A DNA stretch of 64,000 nucleotides from Streptomyces sp. L-9-10 (GTDB lineage Bacteria > Actinomycetota > Actinomycetes > Streptomycetales > Streptomycetaceae), in NCBI RefSeq assembly GCF_004151105.1, contig NZ_PHRF01000095.1, positions 496,001-560,000 on the forward strand. The letters are read 5' to 3'. A program made the position numbers and the translations under genes. Below are positions 51,385 to 60,607 of the stretch, piece after piece. Below the pieces are notes generated by a model. The model saw only the letters and a program-made list of their open reading frames with translations. It was not told the DNA's origin and ran no database searches. The stretch's first letter is position 1, and every line of letters begins with the position of its first letter.

Positions 51385-52140
51385 ATGAAGGACGCCTTCG
51401 GCACCCCGCAGTCCCTGCTCATCCTCGGCGGTACGTCGGAGATCGGGCTCGCCACCGCGCGCCGGCTGATCGCCCGCCGGACCCGTACGGTCTGGCTGGC
51501 CGGCCGCCCCTCCGCCGCCCTGGACACCGCCGCCGCCCGGCTGCGGGCCCTGGGCGCGGACGTCCGTACCGTCGCCTTCGACGCCCTGGACCCGGGCTCC
51601 CACGAGGAGACCCTCGGCAAGGTCTTCGCGGAGGGCGACATCGATATGGTGCTGCTCGCCTTCGGAGTCCTCGGCGACCAGGCGAACGACGAGGCGGAGC
51701 CGCTCGCGGCGGTCCGGGTGGCGCAGACCAACTACACCGGCGCGGTCTCGGCGGGCCTGGTGTGCGCGGGCGCGTTGCAGACGCAGGGGCACGGTTCGCT
51801 GGTGGTGCTGTCGTCCGTGGCCGGCGAGCGGGCCCGCCGCGCGGACTTCATCTACGGGTCGAGCAAGGCGGGCCTGGACGCGTTCGCGCAGGGGCTCGGG
51901 GACGCCATGTACGGCACGGGGGTGCAGGTGATGGTCGTACGGCCCGGCTTCGTACGGTCGAGGATGACGACCGGCCGGCCGGAAACGCCGCTGGCCACCA
52001 CACCGGAGGCGGTGGCGGCGGCCATCGAGCTGGGGCTGCGGCGGCGCTCGGAGACCGTCTGGGTGCCGGGGGCGCTACGGGTGGTGATGGCGGCGGTGCG
52101 CCATCTGCCGCGCCCGCTGTTCCGCAGGCTGCCGGGCTGA
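51385..52140 (+). CDS. dprE2: DprE2-like short-chain reductase
   Basis: 251 residues (mycobacterial DprE2 is 254), ATG after GAGGAG. Cofactor loop ILGGTSEIGLATARRL and active site SSVAGERARRADFIYGSSKAG (YxxxK). DprE2 reduces the keto intermediate made by DprE1, giving decaprenylphosphoryl-arabinose. The 77-base gap from dprE1 is a CT-rich tract; the two are presumably one operon. Confidence 0.85.
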   Translation: MKDAFGTPQSLLILGGTSEIGLATARRLIARRTRTVWLAGRPSAALDTAAARLRALGADVRTVAFDALDPGSHEETLGKVFAEGDIDMVLLAFGVLGDQANDEAEPLAAVRVAQTNYTGAVSAGLVCAGALQTQGHGSLVVLSSVAGERARRADFIYGSSKAGLDAFAQGLGDAMYGTGVQVMVVRPGFVRSRMTTGRPETPLATTPEAVAAAIELGLRRRSETVWVPGALRVVMAAVRHLPRPLFRRLPG

Positions 52141-52227
52141 GGCAGAAGGTCAGAGGGCCAGGGAGTCACGGACTCTGGAGCCAGGACTCGTGCACGGGAA
52201 CCGGGACTCAGGGCAGGAGCTCGGGAC

Positions 52228-52848
52228 TCAGCGCAGGAGCCGTGACTCCGCGCAGGGAGGCGGGCCGCCCGACGGGGGTGTGTCGACGGGGGTGCTCTGT
52301 GAGGGCACCCCCGAGACCTCTCCGCCCCCGCCGAACGCGTACTCGTGCAGCTTGCGCCATACGGCGTCCGCGCCCTGTTCGTAGAGCGCGAAGGAGGTGC
52401 AGCTCCAGGCCGCGCCGTACTCGGACAGCTCCTCGTAGGCCCGGTCCATCGCCTCCTCGGCGATACCGTGCGCCACCGTGACATGGGGGTGGTACGGGAA
52501 CTGGAGCTCGCGTACGAGCGGTCCCGACGAGTCCCTGACCCGCTTCTGCAACCAGGTGCAGGCCGACGCGCCCTCGACCACCTGGATGAAGACCACAGGC
52601 GAGAGCGGACGGAACGTACCGGTGCCGGACAGCCGCATCGGGAACGGCCTGCCGGCCGACGCGACCGCGGCGAGATGCGCCTCGATCGCGGGCAGCGCCG
52701 ACGCGTCGACCTCGGTGGGCGGCAGCAGCGTGACATGCGTGGGAATGCCGTGTGCGGCGGGGTCACCGAAGCCCGCACGCCGGTCCTGGATCAGGCTGCC
52801 GTACGGCTCCGGGACCGCGATCGAAACGCCGAGCGTTACGGTCCCCAC
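52228..52848 (-). CDS. 2H phosphoesterase (2'-5' RNA ligase family)
   Basis: 206 residues; start taken at the GTG (52848), 6 bases after GAGGAG. Two H-x-T motifs: GIPTHVTLLPP (about 40) and HPHVTVAHG (about 120), the catalytic pair of the 2H superfamily, acting on 2',3'-cyclic or 2'-5' phosphate bonds of RNA. C-terminal Pro/Ser tail. Confidence 0.85.
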   Translation of the reverse strand: MGTVTLGVSIAVPEPYGSLIQDRRAGFGDPAAHGIPTHVTLLPPTEVDASALPAIEAHLAAVASAGRPFPMRLSGTGTFRPLSPVVFIQVVEGASACTWLQKRVRDSSGPLVRELQFPYHPHVTVAHGIAEEAMDRAYEELSEYGAAWSCTSFALYEQGADAVWRKLHEYAFGGGGEVSGVPSQSTPVDTPPSGGPPPCAESRLLR

Positions 52849-53075
52849 ATCGATCTCCTCAGTCCCGTGGTCCATGTGTCGATGGTCTGCGTCTTCGCCG
52901 CCGCCCGCCAGTGTGACGGTCGCACCGCCCGGCCCGCCAGCGGCGGCCGGAGCCGTCCGGCGCGACGGTCTTCCGTACCGGTGCACCCCACTGACCTCCG
53001 GTGTCTTCGCTCCGCGACGGCGCCCGGCGCCACTTCCGCGCCGGTGCGCCGCCGGTACTCCTCCGTACCGCGCCA

Positions 53076-53119
53076 GTACTCCGTCGGTGCGTGGCCCGTA
53101 CTCCGTCAGTGCGTGGCCC
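53076..53119. repeat. 22-base tandem repeat GTACTCCGTC(G/A)GTGCGTGGCCC
   Basis: Two copies differing at one base, plus a partial third running to the trpS stop and degenerate relatives upstream from about 53050. It fills the trpS 3' flank. Confidence 0.85.
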
Positions 53120-53125
53120 GCGCCG

Positions 53126-54139
53126 TCAGTGCTTGGCGGGGAGGAAGCCGACTCTGTCGTAGGTCTGCGCCAGGGTCTCGGCCGCGACCGCACGGGCCTT
53201 TTCCGCGCCCTCGGCCAGGATCGAGTCCAGCGTCTCCGGATCGTCCAGATACTCCTGGGTGCGTGACCTGAACGGGGTGACGAACTCGACCATCGCGTCC
53301 GCCAGGTCCGTCTTCAGCGCACCGTAGCCCTTACCAGTGTATTTGTCCTCCAGCTCCGCGACGGTGGTGCCCGTGAGCGTGGAGTAGATCGTGAGCAGGT
53401 TGCTCACTCCCGGCTTGGCCGCGGTGTCGAACCGGATCTCCGTACCAGTGTCGGTGACCGCGCTCTTGATCTTCTTCGCGGTGGCCTTCGGCTCGTCGAG
53501 CAGGTTGATCAGGCCCTTGGGCGTGGACGCCGACTTGCTCATCTTGATCGCCGGGTCCTGGAGGTCGTAGATCTTCGCGACCTCCTTGACGATGTGCGGC
53601 GCCGGGACCGTGAACGTCTGTCCGAAGCGGCTGTTGAACCGCTCGGCGAGATCGCGGGTCAGCTCGACATGCTGCCGCTGGTCCTCACCGACCGGGACCG
53701 CGTTCGCCTGGTACAGCAGGATGTCGGCGACCTGGAGGATCGGGTACGTGAAGAGACCGACCGTGGCGCGGTCCGCGCCCTGCTTCGCGGACTTGTCCTT
53801 GAACTGCGTCATCCGGGAGGCCTCGCCGAAGCCGGTGATGCAGTTCATGACCCAGGCGAGCTGGGCGTGCTCGGGCACATGACTCTGGATGAAGAGCGTG
53901 CAACGCCGCGGGTCGAGACCGGCGGCGAGCAGCTGGGCCGCGGCGAGACGGGTATTGGCGCGCAGCTCGGCGGGGTCCTGGGGAACGGTGATCGCGTGCA
54001 GGTCCACGACCATGTAGAAGGCGTCGTGGGTTTCTTGCAGCGCGACGTACTGGCGCACCGCACCGAGGTAGTTCCCGAGGTGGAACGAGCCTGCGGTGGG
54101 CTGGATTCCGGAGAGCGCGCGGGGACGATCAGAGGCCAT
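53126..54139 (-). CDS. trpS: Tryptophanyl-tRNA synthetase
   Basis: 337 residues, ATG at 54139 (another in-frame ATG at 54148). Class I signatures: PTAGSFHLGN (HIGH-type, about 12) and KMSKS (about 200); also QVADILLYQANAVPVGEDQ for tryptophan binding. Charges tRNA-Trp. Streptomycetes often carry a second, indolmycin-resistant TrpS elsewhere; this one looks like the housekeeping form. Confidence 0.96.
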   Translation of the reverse strand: MASDRPRALSGIQPTAGSFHLGNYLGAVRQYVALQETHDAFYMVVDLHAITVPQDPAELRANTRLAAAQLLAAGLDPRRCTLFIQSHVPEHAQLAWVMNCITGFGEASRMTQFKDKSAKQGADRATVGLFTYPILQVADILLYQANAVPVGEDQRQHVELTRDLAERFNSRFGQTFTVPAPHIVKEVAKIYDLQDPAIKMSKSASTPKGLINLLDEPKATAKKIKSAVTDTGTEIRFDTAAKPGVSNLLTIYSTLTGTTVAELEDKYTGKGYGALKTDLADAMVEFVTPFRSRTQEYLDDPETLDSILAEGAEKARAVAAETLAQTYDRVGFLPAKH

Positions 54140-54380
54140 GCTCACCATTCTCTCAGGTATGACCGACAGGTCGGGAACGGAGACGGGAGGGGAGCCGGAA
54201 CGGATACGGAGCGGATACGGACCGGGGACGGGACGGAGACACGGCCGGGCAAGGTTTCCTCGTCCTCGCCGCGAGCGACGATAGAAAGTGGGGCTGCGCC
54301 CCGCCCGTACCGCACAGCTTGTCCCGCGCAGCCCGCACGGCTTGTCCCGCACAGCTGGTCCTGACCGATCGGAGAAACCC

Positions 54381-55586
54381 GTGTCGACAACGGAGAGTGC
54401 CATCGCCTCGGCGGAGGCGCACAGCGCGCACAACTACCACCCGCTGCCCATCGTGGTCGCCTCCGCGGACGGCGCGTGGATGACCGATGTCGAGGGGCGG
54501 CGCTACCTCGACATGCTCGCCGGGTACTCGGCGCTCAACTTCGGCCATGCCAACAGGAGGCTCATCGACGCCGCGAAGGCGCAGCTGGAGAGGGTGACGC
54601 TCACCTCCCGGGCGTTCCACCACGACCGGTTCGCCGACTTCTGTACGCGGCTGGCCGAGCTGTGCGGCATGGAGATGGTGCTGCCCATGAACACCGGCGC
54701 GGAGGCGGTGGAGACCGCCGTGAAGACCGCCAGGAAGTGGGGCTACCAGGTCAAGGGCGTGCCGGACGGCATGGCGAAGATCATCGTCGCGGCCAATAAC
54801 TTCCACGGCCGTACGACCACGATCGTCAGCTTCTCGACGGACGCGGAGGCGCGGGCGGACTTCGGCCCGTACACGCCCGGCTTCGAGATCGTTCCGTTCG
54901 GGGACCTCACCGCGATGGACGCGGCGATGACCGAGAACACCGTGGCCGTGCTGCTGGAGCCGATCCAGGGCGAGGCCGGGGTGCTGATGCCGCCGGCGGG
55001 CTATCTCGCCGGGGTGCGGGAGCTGACCCGGCAGCGGAACGTGCTCTTCATCGCGGACGAGATCCAGTCGGGTCTGGGCCGGACGGGGAAGACCTTCGCC
55101 TGTGAGCACGAGGGCGTGGTGCCCGACATGTACGTCCTGGGCAAGGCGCTGGGCGGCGGGGTGGTGCCGGTGTCGGCGGTGGTGTCCTCGGCCGGGATCC
55201 TCGGCGTGTACCGCCCCGGCGAGCACGGCTCGACCTTCGGCGGCAATCCGCTCGCCTGCGCGGTGGCGCTGGAGGTCATCGCGATGCTGCGGACGGGCGA
55301 GTTCCAGCAGCGCGCGGCGGAGCTGGGCGACCATCTCCACCACGAACTGGGCGTGCTGGCGGGCGGCGGCGCCGTGGAGACGGTACGTGGCCGGGGTCTG
55401 TGGGCGGGGCTGGACATCGTGCCGTCCCACGGAACGGGCCGGGAGATCTCGGAGCGGCTGATGGACCGCGGCGTGCTGGTGAAGGACACGCACGGCTCCA
55501 CGATCCGGCTCGCCCCGCCGCTGGTGATCAGCAAGGAGGACCTGGACTGGGGACTGGACCAGCTCAGGGCGGTGCTGGCCGACTAG
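54381..55586 (+). CDS. rocD: Ornithine aminotransferase
   Basis: 401 residues, GTG 6 bases after GGAG. Class III PLP aminotransferase: NTGAEAVETAVKTARKWGY, NNFHGRTT, FIADEIQSGLGRTGK and the PLP lysine in VLGKALGGG (about 258); STFGGNPLAC near 285. Size and the NYHPLPIVV start match RocD, converting ornithine to glutamate semialdehyde in arginine breakdown. Confidence 0.93.
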   Translation: MSTTESAIASAEAHSAHNYHPLPIVVASADGAWMTDVEGRRYLDMLAGYSALNFGHANRRLIDAAKAQLERVTLTSRAFHHDRFADFCTRLAELCGMEMVLPMNTGAEAVETAVKTARKWGYQVKGVPDGMAKIIVAANNFHGRTTTIVSFSTDAEARADFGPYTPGFEIVPFGDLTAMDAAMTENTVAVLLEPIQGEAGVLMPPAGYLAGVRELTRQRNVLFIADEIQSGLGRTGKTFACEHEGVVPDMYVLGKALGGGVVPVSAVVSSAGILGVYRPGEHGSTFGGNPLACAVALEVIAMLRTGEFQQRAAELGDHLHHELGVLAGGGAVETVRGRGLWAGLDIVPSHGTGREISERLMDRGVLVKDTHGSTIRLAPPLVISKEDLDWGLDQLRAVLAD

Positions 55587-55609
55587 GGCGTATCCGGTAC
55601 GTACGTGGT

Positions 55610-55637
55610 GTCCGCCCGGGGCGTTCCCCGGGCGGAC
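55610..55637. terminator. Terminator between rocD and YgiC-like gene
   Basis: Perfect 12-base arms GTCCGCCCGGGG and CCCCGGGCGGAC with a 4-base loop, centred between the convergent stops. Confidence 0.88.
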
Positions 55638-55660
55638 GACGCCACTTCGGACTTCCTCGT

Positions 55661-56842
55661 CTAGAGGATCACGTGCGGCAGGAAGCGGGCGTACTCGTCG
55701 GTGATCAGGCCCGCGGACTCGCGGATGCCGAGGCCCGCCGCCTCGTCCTCGACGACCCACGCGCCGAGCACCACGCGGTTGCCGTCGAAGTCGGGCAGCG
55801 GCGCCAACTCCTGGTAGCAGCACGGCTCGTCCCGTAGCACCGGGGGCGCCCCCGGCTCGTGGACGGTGACTCCGGCGCCTTCCCTGCCCAGGAGCGGCTT
55901 GGCCACATAGCCGCGGGACGCCGCCAGTTCGCGGGGGCCGTCGAGGTGGGAGGGCAGCAGGTTGGGGTGGCCGGGGTGGAGTTCCCAGAGGATCGCCAGG
56001 AGCGCCTTGTTGGAGAGGAGCATCTTCCAGGCGGGTTCGATCCAGCAGGTGGTGCCCGTACCGCCGCCGTTGTCCAGGGTGTCCTGGACATGCGGACCGA
56101 AGCGGTCGGTGGTCAGCCACTCCCAGGGGTAGAGCTTGAAGCAGCTGCGGATGAAGCGCAGCCGGTCGTCGACGAAGCGGCCCGACAGCCGGTCCCAGCC
56201 GATCTGTTCGACGGACAGCGCCTCCGTGTCCAGGCCCGCCTGCTGGGCGGTCTCGCGCAGATACGCGACCGTCATCAGGTCCTCGCCCAGTTCGTCGCCG
56301 TCGGAGTGCGCGAAGTGCACCGGGCCGGGCGGGAGGAGGCCGGACTGCCGTTTCCAGGCGGCGACCAGGCGTTCGTGCAGGGAGTTCCACTGGTCGGCGT
56401 GGGGGAAGCGGTCCTCCATCCAGAACCACTGGGCGCTCGCCGCCTCGACCAGTGAGGTGGGGGTGTCGGCGTTGTACTCCAGCATCTTGGCCGGGCCCGT
56501 GCCGTCGTAGTGCAGGTCGAACCGCCCGTAGATGGAGGGAAGTTCGGCGCGGCGCCGCCAGGACTCGGCGATCAGCGCGGCGAGCCGGGGGTCGGTGATG
56601 CCGAGGTCGGCGAAGCGGTCGTGCTCGACGATATGCGCGGCGGCGCCCAGACACAGCGCGTGCAGCTCTTCGACGACCTCTTCGAGGGCCTCGACCTCGG
56701 GCAGCGTGAAGGAGTAGTAGGCGCTCTCGTCCCAGTACGGCCGCAGCGAGTCGTCCGGGTAGCGAGTGAGCGGGTAGATGACGCCCTGTTCCTCGACGAT
56801 CCGCTGCCAGTCGGGGCGGGGCTCCGTGGTGTGACGTTTCAT
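55661..56842 (-). CDS. Glutathionylspermidine synthase-family ATP-grasp protein (YgiC-like)
   Basis: 393 residues. PF03738 features: LHYDGTGPAKMLEYNADTPT (about 118), VHFAHSDGDELGEDLM, EPAWKMLLSNKALLAILWEL and KPLLGREGAGVTV (ATP-grasp). The amidase half of full glutathionylspermidine synthase is absent, as in E. coli YgiC/YjfC. It is preceded by a small lipoprotein resembling YgiB. Probably forms an amide bond between a peptide-like acid and an amine; substrates unknown. Confidence 0.87.
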   Translation of the reverse strand: MKRHTTEPRPDWQRIVEEQGVIYPLTRYPDDSLRPYWDESAYYSFTLPEVEALEEVVEELHALCLGAAAHIVEHDRFADLGITDPRLAALIAESWRRRAELPSIYGRFDLHYDGTGPAKMLEYNADTPTSLVEAASAQWFWMEDRFPHADQWNSLHERLVAAWKRQSGLLPPGPVHFAHSDGDELGEDLMTVAYLRETAQQAGLDTEALSVEQIGWDRLSGRFVDDRLRFIRSCFKLYPWEWLTTDRFGPHVQDTLDNGGGTGTTCWIEPAWKMLLSNKALLAILWELHPGHPNLLPSHLDGPRELAASRGYVAKPLLGREGAGVTVHEPGAPPVLRDEPCCYQELAPLPDFDGNRVVLGAWVVEDEAAGLGIRESAGLITDEYARFLPHVIL

Positions 56843-56916
56843 CAGCGGAGCGCCCTGCCGGTCCTGAGCATCACCGTGCTGGTCCTGAGCGTCACCGTGC
56901 CGGTCCGGAGCATCAC

Positions 56917-57204
56917 TCAGCCGCCGCCGGAGCCGGAGGAGGAGCAGCCGAAACCGCCCCGGTCGACGGCCGACTTGTCGAAGCTGCCGCCGTCGACCTT
57001 GCCCTTGCTGCTCTTACCGCCGTAGTAGTACGAGCCGCTGCCGCCGCTCTTGCACTCGGAGCTGGGCAGGGTCTGCCGGGTCGTCCGGTCGGCGCACCGT
57101 TTGTCCGGGTCCGAACCGCAGGACGTGATGGTGACGGCGAGGACCCCCATGCTCCCGAGCACGACCGTGCTCGACCTCAGCCTCCGTTGACGCGTAGCGG
57201 CCAT
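56917..57204 (-). CDS. Small YgiB-like lipoprotein
   Basis: 95 residues, ATG after GGGGGAAGGGG. Basic N-terminus, hydrophobic segment and ITSC lipobox (Cys about 29), two more cysteines, then a Gly/Ser/Tyr-rich domain with DRGGFGCSSSGSGGG at the end. The RGGFG motif and its position before a YgiC-like gene resemble DUF1190/YgiB lipoproteins. 74 bases upstream of the ATP-grasp gene, same operon. Confidence 0.75.
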   Translation of the reverse strand: MAATRQRRLRSSTVVLGSMGVLAVTITSCGSDPDKRCADRTTRQTLPSSECKSGGSGSYYYGGKSSKGKVDGGSFDKSAVDRGGFGCSSSGSGGG

Positions 57205-57371
57205 GTGCCCGCCCCTTCCCCCGTTGTTGTGAACCACCATAGGTGGCCCCACCACCCTGCCGTAAAGGCGGCCGCGCGGTCTTTCCCGGACGCCGCCGGG
57301 GCCGGGCCTGTGCTGGGGCCGGCCTTGCCTCGGGCCGGCCTCTGCCCGGGGCCGGCCTCTGCCTCGGGCCG

Positions 57372-58268
57372 CTACCGTCCCGCGACGCGCCGGATCTCGC
57401 CCTCCGCGGGCAGCAGGTCCGTGATCATCTGCCAGACCCGCTTCGCGTCCGTCCGCACCAGCCGCACCGCGCTCTCGGGGCCGACCTGCCCCGGGGCGAC
57501 CGGTTCTGCGGGCAGTTCACGGTGCCAGTAGCCCAGCGGGCCGCAGTCCCAGACGCCGAAGCCGCGGACCGCCACGCCGTCCTGGCCGCCGTCCCGGCCC
57601 CGCCAGGCCGCGGTCATCCGCCAGCTGGACCGCAGCTCGCCGATCATGTCGGCGAAGAGCGTGAGCGCGGGCTCGTCCAGAGTTCCGGCCGGTTCCGAAG
57701 TGCCGGCGGGCTCCGGAGTGCCGGCCGTCTCCCGGGCGGCGGCCGATTCCAGGGCGGCGCGGATGTGGTCCCGTTCCGCACCGCCGGACGCGGCGGCGGG
57801 GACGTCCGCCACGCTCCCGACCCCCGCTTCGAGCGTCGCCACGGTGGTCTCGACGACGGCGAGTCCCGCGTCGCGCACGGCCGCGGACTGCTGGAGGTTC
57901 ACCATGCCCGCCATCGCCCAGACCAGCGTTTTCGGCTCGACCGTCGTGTACTCGGCCTCGCGCTCCCCGGGCCAGGACTGGTGGGCGACCACATGGTCCT
58001 CGCCGATGATCAGCCCGTGGTTCAGGGTGCCCTGACGGCCCGTGGCCTCCAGTGAGACGACCACGACGGGGTTGACGAGCGTCTTCAGCACGGGCAGCAG
58101 CAGGACGGACAGCTCACCGTCCTGGCCGAGCAGGCCGCACCGCCGCAGTTCGTCCCTGGCCGCGCTGTACTCGTCGGGCACGGGCCGGTCGGTCGCCAGT
58201 TCGGTGAGGACGATGACGTGCTCGTCGCTCAGCCGGAAACGGGGCCGGGTGATGTCGTACGAAGGCAT
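57372..58268 (-). CDS. Possible EspG-like chaperone, last gene of type VII-like module B
   Basis: 298 residues, soluble. FRLSDEHVIVLTELATDRPV near the start and RTDAKRVWQMITDLLP near the end bracket a mixed alpha/beta protein with an Ala/Pro/Glu insertion (about 180-205). The pattern and size recall EspG, the cytosolic chaperone of ESX substrates, but no diagnostic motif is seen, so the label rests mostly on context: fourth gene behind a WXG-like pair. Confidence 0.5.
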   Translation of the reverse strand: MPSYDITRPRFRLSDEHVIVLTELATDRPVPDEYSAARDELRRCGLLGQDGELSVLLLPVLKTLVNPVVVVSLEATGRQGTLNHGLIIGEDHVVAHQSWPGEREAEYTTVEPKTLVWAMAGMVNLQQSAAVRDAGLAVVETTVATLEAGVGSVADVPAAASGGAERDHIRAALESAAARETAGTPEPAGTSEPAGTLDEPALTLFADMIGELRSSWRMTAAWRGRDGGQDGVAVRGFGVWDCGPLGYWHRELPAEPVAPGQVGPESAVRLVRTDAKRVWQMITDLLPAEGEIRRVAGR

Positions 58269-58390
58269 GGCGGAACACTCGCTTCACTACTGGTTACTGG
58301 TGGTCGGACAGGCCGGGAAGGGGCGGATGGGTCGTCAGGGCTGCGGCGTTCCGGTGCCGTGTTCCGGTGCCGTGTTCCGGCGGAACACGC

Positions 58391-59002
58391 TCAGGACTGG
58401 CTTTCCGCGAAGAGCCGGGTGGACCGCGCGAAGGCGGCCCGTACGGCGCCGCCCCTGGTCAGCGGGGCCCGGTCCACACCGGCGAAGAGCGAGACGATCG
58501 CGATGTCCGCGGCGACGGCCCGGCCCGTCACCCGCACCACCAGCTTCTTGCTCGCGCCGATGCCGGACTGCTTGGCCGTGAGGGAGACGCCCGGGTCCTC
58601 GTTGTCGGCCTCCCGGCGCAGGACGTACTGCTTCCGGTTGACCGCCCACAGCCGGTAGTGGTCCCCGCCGTAACGGAAGTGCAGGGCGCGGGCCTTGTGC
58701 GTGAGCCCGAACCGGTTGCGCCGCAGGTACACCATCGCGTCGCCGACCCTGAGGGTGGACCGGTTGAGCGTCGGCAGGTCCGCCGCCTCGGTGTGGATGC
58801 CGCGGGTCTCGAACGTCGCGGTGGGGATGAGCGTGCCGCGCACCTCCGAGACCACGCTGCCCGGGGTCGTCTTCCTGGGCAGCGGGCAGGTCAGCACGAT
58901 CTCGCCGAACTCCGGGGACGAGCCCCGGTAGCCCGCGCGCCGTTCGTGCGTGCGGCCCTCCTTCCAGAATTCCAGCGTGATCGGGGCGGTGGCGGTATGC
59001 AT
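58391..59002 (-). CDS. Unknown protein in type VII-like module B
   Basis: 203 residues from the ATG at 59002 (AAGGAG 11 bases upstream). Beta-rich: LTCPLPRKTTPGSVVSEVRG, HFRYGGDHYRLWAVNRKQYV. No signal peptide. It occupies the place held by the LpqN-like gene in module A but shows no obvious similarity to it. Function unknown. Confidence 0.7.
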   Translation of the reverse strand: MHTATAPITLEFWKEGRTHERRAGYRGSSPEFGEIVLTCPLPRKTTPGSVVSEVRGTLIPTATFETRGIHTEAADLPTLNRSTLRVGDAMVYLRRNRFGLTHKARALHFRYGGDHYRLWAVNRKQYVLRREADNEDPGVSLTAKQSGIGASKKLVVRVTGRAVAADIAIVSLFAGVDRAPLTRGGAVRAAFARSTRLFAESQS

Positions 59003-59018
59003 CGGTCTTCGGTCTCCT

Positions 59019-60470
59019 TCAGTCGAACGGGTTGAGGGCGCTGCCGAGCTTCTTCGCCCCACCGGCGATACCGTCCCCGATGTCGGACGCCTTGTCGCCG
59101 ACCCAGTCCCCGGCCTTCTCGATTCCCTTGCCGATGGCCTCGTGGTTGTCCCAGATCAGGGCGCCCGCGTAGGCCGCGCCGGTGCCGACGGCCAGGCCGA
59201 GCGTCACCGGGTTGGGCGCGACGGTCAGAGCCGTCATCGAGGCGCTGAACGCGGTCCCGGTGAGGTCGGTCGCGAACTTCGACGGGTCGGCCTTGATCAT
59301 GTCGGTGTCGTACGTCGCGAGGTTCGCGACGCCGTACGCCGTCGACGCGACACCGCCCACCACGCCCGCCCCGCGCAGCCAGCCGGCCGCCTTCGCGGCG
59401 TTCGCCAGGCCGCCCTGCGAGGCCACCCGGGCCAGGTTGGCCTCGGAGGCGGTCGGCATGAAGTAGGCGCCGTTGCGCATGAAGCCGCCGAACATGGCGG
59501 CCTCGTCCGATCCGGTCAGGGCCGTGATCATGCCCGGCGGGACACGGGTGAGCAGACTGCCGGGAGCCGCGCCCGCGAGCCGGGTGTTGACCATGCGGCT
59601 GAGGAAGGTGCCCGGGGCGTTGGGTATGTCCCCCTTCAACACCTTGACCAGCTTGTACGAGTACAGGCCGGCCGCGGTGAGGGCGCCCGTGAACGCGCCC
59701 ACCGTGATCGCGCCGTTCGACACCTGCGACACCAGCTTCGCCAGCTCGGGATTGCCGGTGAGACGGGTCATGCCGTCGCGCTGCAAGCGCTTGATGTAGT
59801 CGTCGAGGGTCTCGTTGTCGCGCTTTTCGAGCCACGCGAGGTCGAGGCGGTCCTGCTTCTGCTTGTCGTCGGACGTCGCCACCTTGCCGGCGTCGCCGTT
59901 GAAGCCGGTGCCGGCCGTCGCGTCGTTCTTGTTGCCCTGGCCGTCCTTGACCACGGCCTCCAGGTCCTTCTTCAGGTCCGCGTCGGCGTCGTCGACCGCC
60001 TTGACGCACCCCTTGATGTACTCCGCCCAGGACTGCTCGCTCGCCCGGATGCTCGTGGCGTAGTCGGGGTCGTGCCGGGTCGCCGCGCGCTCGGCCTCGG
60101 TGAGCGACGCGTAGTCGAACGCGACGTTGCCCTGCTCCGAGACCTTCATACCGGCCTTGACCGCGTCCGCGCGGGCGTTCTCCAGCTGTTTCTTCAGCTC
60201 GGTGAACTGCTGGTGCGCGTTGCGCAGCAGGGTCGCGGTCGCCTTCGCCTGGGTCTGCGCGGCCTGGTACTCGTAGCGGGTCGCGGCGAAGTTGGTCTCC
60301 GCCCGGACGGAGCTGTCGCCGAGCCAGGTGCCGTCCATCGTGATCTTCTGCACGCTGTCGCGGTAGCGCTTCTCGACCTTGTGGAACTCGTCGGCCATCT
60401 CCTGCCACTTGTCGGCGGCGGTGTTCAGCCCACCGAAGTCGGTGGTCATGACATCGTGATACGTCAGCAT
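59019..60470 (-). CDS. WXG100/LXG-like putative type VII effector with membrane segments
   Basis: 483 residues, ATG after GGGGGAAA. The N-terminal 150 residues parallel the module A protein: LTYHDVMTTDFGGL, W-L-G at 49-51, long helices and RHDPDY near 135. From about 240 there are hydrophobic segments (ITVGAFTGALTAAGLYSY, GVVGGVASTAYGVANLA, PVTLGLAVGTGAAYAGALIW) and a C-terminal DWVGDKASDIGDGIAGGA helix. No Sec signal. Candidate secreted membrane-active or surface protein; no immunity gene recognised. Confidence 0.75.
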   Translation of the reverse strand: MLTYHDVMTTDFGGLNTAADKWQEMADEFHKVEKRYRDSVQKITMDGTWLGDSSVRAETNFAATRYEYQAAQTQAKATATLLRNAHQQFTELKKQLENARADAVKAGMKVSEQGNVAFDYASLTEAERAATRHDPDYATSIRASEQSWAEYIKGCVKAVDDADADLKKDLEAVVKDGQGNKNDATAGTGFNGDAGKVATSDDKQKQDRLDLAWLEKRDNETLDDYIKRLQRDGMTRLTGNPELAKLVSQVSNGAITVGAFTGALTAAGLYSYKLVKVLKGDIPNAPGTFLSRMVNTRLAGAAPGSLLTRVPPGMITALTGSDEAAMFGGFMRNGAYFMPTASEANLARVASQGGLANAAKAAGWLRGAGVVGGVASTAYGVANLATYDTDMIKADPSKFATDLTGTAFSASMTALTVAPNPVTLGLAVGTGAAYAGALIWDNHEAIGKGIEKAGDWVGDKASDIGDGIAGGAKKLGSALNPFD

Positions 60471-60489
60471 GCTGGTTTTCCCCCGTGAG

Positions 60490-60607
60490 ACGACGCGGAC
60501 GCGTCACGCGGTCCGGACATCAGGAGTCCGTACATCAGGAGCCCGTACATCGGGCGTCCGGACATCAGGGCACGGCGTGACGGTACGTCGGTACATCAGA
60601 ACGTCAA
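60490..60607. repeat. GTACATCAGGAGYCC-type repeats in module B
   Basis: Five or so degenerate 15-base copies (TCCGTACATCAGGAG, CCCGTACATCGGGCG, GTCCGGACATCAGGG and others) lie between the small and large effector genes. No gene interrupted; role unknown. Confidence 0.7.
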
